Below are positions 57,905 to 64,000 of a stretch of 64,000 bases of DNA, in pieces. This DNA is from Hyphomicrobium sp. (GTDB taxonomy: Bacteria > Pseudomonadota > Alphaproteobacteria > Rhizobiales > Hyphomicrobiaceae), in assembly GCA_002928515.1 (NCBI GenBank), contig PERI01000002.1:310001-374000 (forward strand), written 5' to 3'. The position numbers and the translations under genes are program-made. The notes under the pieces are model-generated. The model was not told where the DNA came from. It worked only from the letters and a program-made list of their open reading frames with translations, and ran no database searches. Each line of letters opens with the position of its first letter. Position 1 is the stretch's first letter.

Positions 57905-59212
57905 TTAGAGAATAAACCGGCTTAAATCGGCATTTTTAGCCAGTTCGCCGACACGGTTTTGCACGTATGCACCATTGATCGTGGTGGATTGTCCGCTGCG
58001 GTCGGATGCATCGAACGAGACTTCATCGAGCACGCGCTCAAGGATGGTTTGCAGGCGTCGTGCGCCGATGTTCTCAACGGTTGCGTTCACTTCCACCGCC
58101 GTGTCAGCGATTTTGTCGATGGCATCGGGTGTGAAGGCGAGTGTCAAACCTTCGGTCGCCATGAGCGCTACGTACTGCGTGATGAGGCTGGCTTGTGGTT
58201 CGGTCAGGATGCGGCGAAGGTCGTCACGCGTGAGTGCTGAGAGTTCTACGCGGATCGGCAATCGGCCCTGCAATTCAGGGAGCAAGTCCGATGGTTTTGC
58301 GACGTGGAATGCACCAGATGCAATGAAGAGCACGTGATCGGTCTTCACGGGTCCATACTTGGTCGTGACCGTCGTGCCTTCGATCAAGGGAAGCAAATCG
58401 CGCTGCACACCTTCGCGCGAGACTTCAGCGCCGCTGCGGGTCGTTTCACCGCGCGAGCAGATCTTGTCGATTTCATCCAGGAACACGATTCCGTTGTTTT
58501 CGACGGCTGCGATGGCTTCGCTCGTGATCAGATCATTGTCGATCAGTTTGTCGCTTTCTTCTGCGATGAGAAAGTCGAAGCTGTCTTTCACGGTCACGCG
58601 CCGCGACTTGGTGCGCTGGCCGAGCGCTTTGCCTAACATTTCGCCAATGTTGATCGTCGACATCGAGCCGCCTCCCGGCATTTCGAACATTGGTAAAGAT
58701 GGCGCAGATTCTGCGACCATGATGTCGATTTCTTTGTCGTTCAGTTCATTGCCACGTAGTTTTTTGCGGAAACTTTCGCGCGTCGATGGCGATGACGTTG
58801 CGCCGACAAGGGCATCGAGTACGCGTTCTTCTGCCGCTTTCTCGGCCTTGGCGCGCACGTCTTTGCGCTTTGAATCTTTGACGAGAGCGATGCCGACTTC
58901 CACGAGATCGCGAATGATGCTTTCCACATCGCGGCCGACATAGCCGACTTCGGTGAACTTCGTTGCCTCGACTTTGAGAAATGGTGCGCCTGCCAATTTT
59001 GCCAAGCGTCGCGAAATTTCCGTTTTACCAACACCGGTCGGGCCGATCATCAGAATGTTCTTGGGTAAGACTTCGTCGCGCAATTCGCCGGTCAACTGTT
59101 GACGGCGCCAACGGTTGCGTAACGCAATTGCGACGGCGCGCTTTGCATCACCCTGACCGACGATATACCGGTCGAGTTCAGAGACGATTTCGCGGGGTGA
59201 GAAGTTCGTCAT
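57905..59212 (-). CDS. hslU: HslU ATPase of the HslVU protease
   Basis: HslU unfolds substrates for the HslV peptidase. Walker A is [15 protein letters not shown] (about residues 55-69), Walker [11 protein letters not shown], and the C-terminus ends in DLSRFIL, the tail that inserts into HslV. The I-domain (about 110-240) is present. Length 435 aa. It is the third gene of hslV-GNAT-hslU, 8 bp after the GNAT gene. Confidence 0.97.
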   Translation of the reverse strand: MTNFSPREIVSELDRYIVGQGDAKRAVAIALRNRWRRQQLTGELRDEVLPKNILMIGPTGVGKTEISRRLAKLAGAPFLKVEATKFTEVGYVGRDVESIIRDLVEVGIALVKDSKRKDVRAKAEKAAEERVLDALVGATSSPSTRESFRKKLRGNELNDKEIDIMVAESAPSLPMFEMPGGGSMSTINIGEMLGKALGQRTKSRRVTVKDSFDFLIAEESDKLIDNDLITSEAIAAVENNGIVFLDEIDKICSRGETTRSGAEVSREGVQRDLLPLIEGTTVTTKYGPVKTDHVLFIASGAFHVAKPSDLLPELQGRLPIRVELSALTRDDLRRILTEPQASLITQYVALMATEGLTLAFTPDAIDKIADTAVEVNATVENIGARRLQTILERVLDEVSFDASDRSGQSTTINGAYVQNRVGELAKNADLSRFIL

Positions 59213-59220
59213 GGGTTTTT

Positions 59221-59748
59221 TTAGTCCGTTTGAAATTGCATGATGAGGACGCCGACAGTCTTGCCTTCGAGATGTGGGACGGGTCGAAATCCTGCTTTTG
59301 TGTAAGCGCGCACAGCTCGGAAATTGTCAGGGTCAGGATCGATGATGATGGTTCGGTGTCCGTCGCTGGCAAGACTTTTGGCGAAAATTTTGAGTACGGT
59401 CGATCCCACCCCTTGTGATAGTTTGTCTTCTGGACCAATCGATAAATCGACACCCACCGCGTCTGATGGCAAGTCCAACAACCACGGATTGTCTTTGACC
59501 CATTGTTCGGTTTGATGCGGTCCAATATCCCAGGCTTGAATGTAGCCAGTTGGGATACCGTCAAGCTCGAAAATAAATGGTCGGGTGCTGTCTCTGCCCT
59601 CGATCATATCGCGAATGTGATCAATCTCGGGCTCTGTTGGTCCCCACCACTTTTGCCAGTGTGGGCTTGAAATCCATTGAGTAAGTATCGGTAGGTCGCT
59701 TGAAGTGACACGACGGAATGTGATGGTCGGTGCCGTCACCATCGGCAT
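59221..59748 (-). CDS. GNAT acetyltransferase within the hslVU operon
   Basis: The 175-aa protein has a GNAT fold of the AAC(6')/Acetyltransf_8-like type: [27 protein letters not shown] at the start, [21 protein letters not shown] as the CoA loop, and [21 protein letters not shown]. The ATG at 59746-59748 overlaps the hslV stop by one base (TGATG), so its translation is coupled to hslV. Antibiotic substrates are possible for the subfamily but not shown; the operon position suggests a protein or housekeeping target. Confidence 0.88.
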   Translation of the reverse strand: MPMVTAPTITFRRVTSSDLPILTQWISSPHWQKWWGPTEPEIDHIRDMIEGRDSTRPFIFELDGIPTGYIQAWDIGPHQTEQWVKDNPWLLDLPSDAVGVDLSIGPEDKLSQGVGSTVLKIFAKSLASDGHRTIIIDPDPDNFRAVRAYTKAGFRPVPHLEGKTVGVLIMQFQTD

Positions 59749-60311
59749 CACGCGTCGAGGCTTTCGACGACAAAGTTGGTATTCGTATAAACACAAATCT
59801 CGGCGGCAATCGCCATCGCCTTGCGAGCAATGGTTTCTGCATCGAGGGGTTCGTCGATCAGGGCGCGGGCGGCGGCGAGGGCGTAATTGCCGCCCGAACC
59901 TATACCCATGACGTGGCGCTCGGGTTCGAGCACGTCGCCCGTGCCGGTCAGAACTAAGGTTGTTCCGGCGTCTGCGACAATCATCATCGCCTCCAGGCGG
60001 CGCAGATAACGATCCGTGCGCCAGTCTTTTGCCAGTTCGACGGCCGCGCGCTGCAACTGGCCAGGGTATTGTTCCAGTTTGGCTTCGAGGCGCTCAAACA
60101 ACGTGAAGGCATCTGCTGTCGCGCCGGCAAACCCGCCTATGACGTCGCCGCGCCCTAACCGCCGCACCTTACGGGCGTTGGACTTAATGATGGTCTGGCC
60201 CAGGCTCACCTGCCCGTCGCCTGCAATCACGACCCGATCGCCCTTGCGAACGGTGAGTATGGTCGTGGCGTGCCAGGAGGACTGGTCTGAATTTGTTGGT
60301 GTATAGGTCAT
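59748..60311 (-). CDS. hslV: HslV peptidase of the HslVU protease
   Basis: HslV is the N-terminal-threonine protease of the complex. The 187-aa precursor has a 15-residue propeptide ending in His-Ala before [10 protein letters not shown], so Thr16 is the likely nucleophile after processing. [29 protein letters not shown] and the C-terminal [15 protein letters not shown] are family hallmarks. First gene of hslV-GNAT-hslU. Divergent from hisB with a gap of about 190 bp. Confidence 0.97.
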   Translation of the reverse strand: MTYTPTNSDQSSWHATTILTVRKGDRVVIAGDGQVSLGQTIIKSNARKVRRLGRGDVIGGFAGATADAFTLFERLEAKLEQYPGQLQRAAVELAKDWRTDRYLRRLEAMMIVADAGTTLVLTGTGDVLEPERHVMGIGSGGNYALAAARALIDEPLDAETIARKAMAIAAEICVYTNTNFVVESLDA

Positions 60312-60505
60312 CTTATGATGTGAAACATTGGGCGCGGGGCAATCTTAATCAAGAGCGAACCTTCACGATGTATGAATTTCGGGACAGCGCTGGCGGCGTG
60401 GGGCTATCCCAGGATCGTTGCAACCTGTTAAACGCTGGGTAGCCACGGCACAAGGCGCTTAACTGTACCTCAAGCCATGGCGATGATGCCGACCGGAGAC
60501 GAGAC

Positions 60506-61102
60506 GTGACACGCACCGCCACCATCACGCGCAAGACCAAAGAGACCGAGATTACGGCGAGCGTCGATCTCGACGGAACCGGCGCTTATGACATCGAAAC
60601 CGGGATTGGTTTTCTCGACCATATGCTGGAGCAACTTGCACGCCATTCGCTGATCGATATCAGGCTGCGGGCTAAAGGCGATCTGCACATCGATTTCCAT
60701 CACACGGCAGAAGATACCGGCATCGTCATCGGCCAGGCCATCGCCAAAGCACTTGGCGATAAGGCTGGCATCGTGCGCTATGCCGATGTTCATTTGCCGA
60801 TGGACGAAACACTGACGCGTGTCGCCGTCGATGTATCGGGCCGCCCGTTCCTGATTTGGAAAGCTGACTTTTCGCGCGCTAAGGTCGGCGAAATGGATAC
60901 CGAGCTGTTCCGCGAATGGTTCCAAGCCTTTGCGCAGAACGCAGGCATCACCCTGCACGTCGAAAACCTTTACGGTGAGAACAATCACCACATCGCAGAG
61001 ACTTGCTATAAAGGCCTTGCACGCGCGTTGCGTGCCGCGATCACGCTTGATCCGCGTCAGGCCGGTCGCATCCCCTCGACCAAAGGTACGCTGGTCGGTT
61101 AG
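60506..61102 (+). CDS. hisB: Imidazoleglycerol-phosphate dehydratase
   Basis: HisB removes water from IGP in histidine synthesis. The metal-binding histidine clusters [26 protein letters not shown] and [19 protein letters not shown] are complete. The start is GTG at 60506 (198 aa), following a GGAGACGAG ribosome binding site. It heads hisB-DUF2628-hisH. Confidence 0.96.
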   Translation: MTRTATITRKTKETEITASVDLDGTGAYDIETGIGFLDHMLEQLARHSLIDIRLRAKGDLHIDFHHTAEDTGIVIGQAIAKALGDKAGIVRYADVHLPMDETLTRVAVDVSGRPFLIWKADFSRAKVGEMDTELFREWFQAFAQNAGITLHVENLYGENNHHIAETCYKGLARALRAAITLDPRQAGRIPSTKGTLVG

Positions 61103-61139
61103 TTTCGTTGGGTCATTGTAGTAAGTTGGTTGGTGGGCG

Positions 61140-61667
61140 ATGGCATTTGGATTGTTGGGTTCTGGGAGTTCGTCGGTGGTCACCTATACTGTCCATGAGA
61201 GACCTGATCCAGCACCCGACCGCCTCGACCGGGGCGATGCGCTCGTGTTTATCAAAGACGGTTTTTCGTGGTTGACGGCGTTGTTCCCGCCGCTTGGCTT
61301 CATTTCAAAATCGCTCTGGCTTGCGACGTTTCTTTATCTCGTGGTGGTGTCGGCGATCGTTGCCGGATTGACTCACATTTCATTCGAGCCGACGTGGACG
61401 TCGATCCTTGTCACGGCATTGAACATTTATCTCGCGTTCGAAATCTCCAGCATTGAGCGGTGGTCATTGGATCGCGCGGGATGGCGCATGCTCGGTGTTG
61501 TGACAGGCCGCAATCTTGCCGATTGTGAGCGCCGTTTCATGGAGAGCTGGTTGCCGTCGCAGCCGATGATCGCCACGGCGGGCGAAGATCATGAAAATCA
61601 GTCCGCTCTGGCCAATAAATCTCGTTTTCTGACCTCGCGGCCTTGGCCTTTCCCCGCACAATCTTAA
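61140..61667 (+). CDS. DUF2628 membrane protein in the his operon
   Basis: 175 aa with two to three hydrophobic helices (about residues 57-75, 80-100). The N-terminal [38 protein letters not shown] pattern is DUF2628. The role is unknown; its place between hisB and hisH is widespread in Hyphomicrobiales. It begins 37 bp after hisB and ends 10 bp before hisH. Confidence 0.88.
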   Translation: MAFGLLGSGSSSVVTYTVHERPDPAPDRLDRGDALVFIKDGFSWLTALFPPLGFISKSLWLATFLYLVVVSAIVAGLTHISFEPTWTSILVTALNIYLAFEISSIERWSLDRAGWRMLGVVTGRNLADCERRFMESWLPSQPMIATAGEDHENQSALANKSRFLTSRPWPFPAQS

Positions 61668-61677
61668 AGTCCGATCC

Positions 61678-62334
61678 TTGATGCAACGCGTCGTCCTCAT
61701 TGATTACGGATCTGGAAATCTCCATTCCGCTGCCAAAGCCGTGGAGCGCGCTGCGCGCGACGGCGAGATATCGGTCGAGGTGATCGTCAGTGCGCGGCCG
61801 AATGATGTGCATCGTGCAGATCGCGTGATTTTGCCTGGTGTTGGTGCTTATGCCGATTGCAAGCGTGGGCTTGAAGCGGTGCCGGGCATGATCGACATGC
61901 TCGAAGAGGTTGTGCGCAAACACGCGCGGCCGTTCCTCGGCATTTGTGTGGGTATGCAATTGATGGCAGAGCGCGGATTAGAGCACGCGGTGACGCCAGG
62001 GTTCGGTTGGATCAAAGGCGACGTGCAAGCGATTGCACCCAACGATGCGGCGTTGAAAATTCCGCACATGGGATGGAACACGCTGAACGTGGTGACGCCG
62101 CACGCGCTATTGGATGGTCTTGCCACCGGCCCGAACGGATTGCACGCGTATTTCGTGCATTCATTTCATCTGCAAGCGAATGAGCGTCGCGTCGTCGTGG
62201 CAGAAACCGATTACGGTGGACCGGTGACGGCCATGGTTGCGGATGGCAACATCGCCGGCACACAGTTCCATCCTGAAAAGAGCCAGACGCTCGGCCTCAG
62301 GCTGCTCGCGAATTTTCTACGCTGGACGCCATAA
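61678..62334 (+). CDS. hisH: Imidazole glycerol phosphate synthase, glutaminase subunit
   Basis: HisH releases ammonia from glutamine for HisF. The glutaminase triad is visible: Cys in [11 protein letters not shown], and His and Glu in FHPEKSQ near the C-terminus. 218 aa. It converges on a minus-strand gene, the two overlapping by 38 bp. hisA and hisF, usual next genes, are not here. Confidence 0.96.
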   Translation: MMQRVVLIDYGSGNLHSAAKAVERAARDGEISVEVIVSARPNDVHRADRVILPGVGAYADCKRGLEAVPGMIDMLEEVVRKHARPFLGICVGMQLMAERGLEHAVTPGFGWIKGDVQAIAPNDAALKIPHMGWNTLNVVTPHALLDGLATGPNGLHAYFVHSFHLQANERRVVVAETDYGGPVTAMVADGNIAGTQFHPEKSQTLGLRLLANFLRWTP

Positions 62335-62701
62335 CGCGAACTGGACTTGGCTGCGGCGCGACAATCGCGTGCATGGCGGAATGCAATGCCGCCCACATCA
62401 TGCGCGGTGCGCTGAACATTTCTTCTTGTTCCTCATCTTCGAGGCGACCTTGAAGCCAAGCCATGCGCGCGGTGAGGGAAGATTCCTTGCGGCTTAATTC
62501 GTGAATACGCAACTCGCTCTGGTCATCGAACAAAATAGCGAGGCGTTTTTTAATCTGCTCAGCGGTGAGCCAGGATTTGACGTACCAAACGCCATCGCCT
62601 GAGCGCACGTATTGGCTCGATATGTAGGGCAGTGAGAACGAGACAGCCCAGGTGTCTTGGCCGGCAAATTTGGGGGTGTGGTGGATCAGATAGGTTTTCA
62701 T
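62297..62701 (-). CDS. Cas2/SinR-like small protein, copy B
   Basis: 134 aa. The N-terminus [12 protein letters not shown], then [21 protein letters not shown] and [10 protein letters not shown], matches the layout of the Cas2-fold 'SinR-family' small proteins and closely parallels the neighbour at 62920-63282. A shared [19 protein letters not shown]-type segment (about residues 68-86) also aligns. The C-terminal 45 residues are different and Ala/Met-rich. It overlaps the end of hisH by 38 bp, convergently. Nuclease activity should not be assumed: catalytic residues are not evident. Function unknown. Confidence 0.65.
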   Translation of the reverse strand: MKTYLIHHTPKFAGQDTWAVSFSLPYISSQYVRSGDGVWYVKSWLTAEQIKKRLAILFDDQSELRIHELSRKESSLTARMAWLQGRLEDEEQEEMFSAPRMMWAALHSAMHAIVAPQPSPVRVMASSVENSRAA

Positions 62702-62799
62702 GGCGATGCATCCGGGGGAGAGGACGAGTTGCGGGAGAGTTCAAGATCAGGCGAGATACTCGGGACGCAACACACACAACTGCAACGCATGACGCTCAG

Positions 62800-62842
62800 A
62801 AAAAGTTGGGAGCCGGGGATCGAGGGGGATCAAATCCCCGGC
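62800..62842 (-). terminator. Probable terminator after copy A
   Basis: On the minus strand, GCCGGGGAT / ATCCCCGGC (9 bp, 13-base loop) is followed by TCCCAACTTTTT; the T-run is seven bases from the stem, so strength is uncertain. Confidence 0.5.
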
Positions 62843-62857
62843 ATCACCATTTCGAGA

Positions 62858-62916
62858 CTTTGAGTGGGACGGACCAGCGGGAACGGGCTTGGGGGAGAGG
62901 CCCGCCCCACTCAAAG
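62858..62916 (-). repeat. Long inverted repeat after the copy A stop codon
   Basis: A perfect 11-bp pair, CTTTGAGTGGG (62858-62868) with CCCACTCAAAG (62906-62916), encloses an inner CGGGC / GCCCG stem. It starts three bases after the stop of the gene at 62920-63282 on the minus strand, giving a 59-nt structured 3' end. Confidence 0.6.
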
Positions 62917-62919
62917 ACC

Positions 62920-63282
62920 TCAACAGGCTTTTGCGAACGGCAACTCGGGTTCCATCGGCTCTGGCGCCGGAGGAGCCGGGAAGGCGATGATGTTGCTGTC
63001 GGGGGCAATGTCGAGACCGGCGCGACGCTGACGGAACCAGCGTAGAGAGGTGTTGGTCAAAACCGCTTCGCGCTTCACAGCCTGAATGACGAGGCCATCG
63101 TCTTCGCCGAGAAGGTCTTTCATCTCGGCTTCTAGCTCGAACTCTTCGAGCACCGATGAGACGTACCAAGTGTTCGACAGAGGGCGGGCCCACTTCTCAC
63201 CGAGACCCATAATGACTTGAGCCAGAACGTGCTGGTTGCGGTTCGGTTTTGCGAGATCATACGAGATCAAATACGTGCGCAT
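62920..63282 (-). CDS. Cas2/SinR-like small protein, copy A (probably SOS-controlled)
   Basis: 120 aa from the ATG at 63280-63282, which has the strongest ribosome binding site in the region (AAGGAGA, seven bases upstream). MRTYLISYDLAKPNRNQ and WYVSSVLEE, DDGLVIQAVKRE have the pattern of SinR-family proteins, which share the ferredoxin-like fold of Cas2/VapD. The second half (LTNTSLRWFRQRRAG, then Pro/Glu-rich) is unassigned. The promoter carries two LexA-type boxes. No cas1 or repeat array is near, so a CRISPR role is unlikely. The longer frame to 63366 is not plausible. Confidence 0.7.
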   Translation of the reverse strand: MRTYLISYDLAKPNRNQHVLAQVIMGLGEKWARPLSNTWYVSSVLEEFELEAEMKDLLGEDDGLVIQAVKREAVLTNTSLRWFRQRRAGLDIAPDSNIIAFPAPPAPEPMEPELPFAKAC

Positions 63283-63360
63283 CGCGGCTCTCCTTATGCG
63301 GGGTGGCGGGTCGAGATTACGCGACTTAGACCCAGGGTGGGGCGGCTTTACGGTCGCCCT

Positions 63361-63375
63361 GAACATAGGAAGAAC
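63361..63375 (-). promoter_or_regulatory. LexA-type SOS box 1
   Basis: GAAC-N7-GAAC on the plus strand (GTTC-N7-GTTC on the minus strand), extended as GAACAT-N5-GAACAT. It lies 79-93 bp upstream of copy A and overlaps a possible -10 (CATGTT) of its promoter; a TGGACA -35 sits 17 bases further up. Confidence 0.65.
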
Positions 63376-63391
63376 ATGCCACGAATCATTG

Positions 63392-63405
63392 GCACTGTCC
63401 AGTGC
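63392..63405. promoter_or_regulatory. Perfect palindrome between the two LexA boxes
   Basis: GCACTG-TC-CAGTGC lies midway between the LexA-type boxes and covers the possible -35 region of the copy A promoter. It may bind a second regulator. Confidence 0.45.
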
Positions 63406-63407
63406 TT

Positions 63408-63422
63408 GTTCGAAAAATGTTC
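63408..63422 (-). promoter_or_regulatory. LexA-type SOS box 2
   Basis: GTTC-N7-GTTC on the plus strand; on the minus strand GAACAT-N5-GAACAA, matching box 1 in its extended form. 126-140 bp upstream of copy A. Confidence 0.6.
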
Positions 63423-63484
63423 TCTTTGAGTTCCCCTATGGTTTTCCACGGGGAACATCGATCCGGCCTTCCTGCGACACCGCG

Positions 63485-63850
63485 TCAGGTGTCTGAAAAC
63501 AGGCTCATTTGGGCCGGATGTGGGGCCGTGGAGACGCGTCGATGGGGGCCGGGGTCAATGCGGGTGTCGAGACCCGGATAGCGGTCCTGGAAAATCCTCA
63601 AGGCCGTGGCGCGACTGCCGGGAAACCGGACCTCTTCCCAGATCTCATACAGGCGTCGGGGGTCGCAGCCGTAGCGGCGCACCAGCTCCGTGGGGCGCAC
63701 TCTAATCCAGCGCGCGATCCAGATGTTGACCGCGTCGTCCTCCGTCAGCGGGCGGGGCGGTGCCATCGGCGATGGGGCGGTCAGAAACGCGTGGCCGATG
63801 GGCCGGTTTGTGGAACGTGATGTGGAACGGGCCATCGGACGCAAACTCAC
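63485..63850 (-). CDS. Small HTH-like protein ending in a beta-clamp-binding motif
   Basis: Up to 121 aa from GTG 63850; ATGs at 63835 and 63766 are alternatives, the last giving 93 aa and starting at MAPPRPLTEDD. The core (TEDDAVNIWIARWIR, then TELVRRYGCDPRRLYEIWEE) looks like a helix-turn-helix. The final residues are AQMSLFSDT: QMSLF fits the QL(S/D)LF-type peptide that docks on the DNA polymerase III beta clamp. It is upstream of the LexA-box promoter and copy A on the same strand. Not a named family to me; a DNA-replication or repair link is inferred from the motif and context. Confidence 0.6.
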   Translation of the reverse strand: MSLRPMARSTSRSTNRPIGHAFLTAPSPMAPPRPLTEDDAVNIWIARWIRVRPTELVRRYGCDPRRLYEIWEEVRFPGSRATALRIFQDRYPGLDTRIDPGPHRRVSTAPHPAQMSLFSDT

Positions 63851-64000
63851 TTCGACTTTATAATGCTTTGCTCGATCTTATGTCGCACAGCTTGACGCGA
63901 GGCGCGATACACGATTGATCGCAGCCAATGACAGCATTCTGATGGCCGCATTTGGAGACATTCACAGCGCGCGCCTCAAGCCCAATCGAGACTGACGTGA
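63851..64000. other. Right edge, no gene seen
   Basis: The last 150 bp should contain the promoter of the HTH-like gene. No second LexA box or long frame is visible here. Confidence 0.4.

Noticed and set aside
62812-62846. tRNA 3'-end look-alike (GGGGATCAAATCCCC then GGCATCACCA)
   Set aside because: It has a T-arm-like stem and ends in CACCA, but no matching acceptor 5' strand, anticodon arm or D-arm lies upstream, and no tmRNA tag codons are near. It is better read as the terminator of the minus-strand gene.
63813-63828. GAAC-N8-GAAC inside the HTH-like gene
   Set aside because: The spacing is eight, not seven, and it lies in coding sequence, so I do not count it as a LexA box.
62297-63850. 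CRISPR-Cas locus because of Cas2-like proteins
   Set aside because: No direct-repeat array, cas1 or effector gene is visible; Cas2-like folds also occur in VapD and SinR-type proteins.

Overview
The window is a stretch of chromosome from an alphaproteobacterium, most likely order Hyphomicrobiales (Rhizobiales). The evidence is gene content and order: leuS-lptE-holA, dapF-mtaB-ftsY-ispZ, hisB-DUF2628-hisH, hslV-GNAT-hslU, glnK-amtB with an Ala/Pro-rich AmtB leader, and a phasin. Two copies of the alphaproteobacterial LexA box (GTTC-N7-GTTC) at the right end agree. Base composition is moderately GC-rich. The genus cannot be named from the sequence. I found no rRNA or tRNA genes, insertion sequences or CRISPR arrays, and almost all of it is coding.

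Layout. 1-4.4 kb: leuS-lptE-holA operon (minus). 4.4-6.4 kb: a Fic AMP-transferase behind an AT-rich promoter with repeated palindromes, and a GlcG/HbpS-like protein. 6.4-9.8 kb: PLP-homeostasis protein, a LURP-one-like protein and a stand-alone ammonium transporter. 9.8-16 kb: sorbosone dehydrogenase-like protein, PPK2, a small exported protein, a Tat-exported metallo-beta-lactamase-fold enzyme divergent from an AraC regulator, and a membrane-anchored protein. 16-21.3 kb: dapC-like aminotransferase, ftsK, lolA-like gene, then a candidate small RNA. 21.3-25.8 kb: cNMP-binding protein, OmpR-type regulator, L,D-transpeptidase, and the glnK-amtB operon with NtrC- and sigma54-like sites. 25.8-33 kb: tesB, ubiH-like gene, rimM, a GrlR-like small gene, rpsP, ffh, PQQ-type sugar dehydrogenase. 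33-38.4 kb: dapF, mtaB, ftsY, two tandem YciB/IspZ paralogues, marR. 38.4-45.4 kb: asd, leuB, M23 peptidase, DUF4337, gpmA, dapB, ppa, GNAT. 45.4-52.8 kb: phasin, Pif1-like helicase, small periplasmic protein, typA, J-domain protein, membrane protein, caspase-like protein. 52.8-62.4 kb: argG, PAP2 phosphatase, two unknowns, rlmN, hslU-GNAT-hslV, hisB-DUF2628-hisH. 62.3-64 kb: three small minus-strand genes around a promoter with two LexA-type boxes.

How the genes fit together. Four genes serve lysine/diaminopimelate synthesis (asd, dapB, dapF, dapC-like), which feeds both protein and peptidoglycan. FtsK, YciB, the L,D-transpeptidase and the M23 protein also act in envelope growth or division. 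Ffh and FtsY are the two GTPases of co-translational membrane targeting. GlnK-AmtB and the second Amt form a nitrogen-scavenging set.

The most interesting part is the right end. Two tandem paralogous small proteins with a Cas2/SinR-like N-terminus, and a helix-turn-helix-like protein ending in a beta-clamp-binding pentapeptide (QMSLF), lie around a promoter with two GAACAT-N5-GAACAW boxes flanking a perfect palindrome. This looks like an SOS-controlled locus of unknown function.
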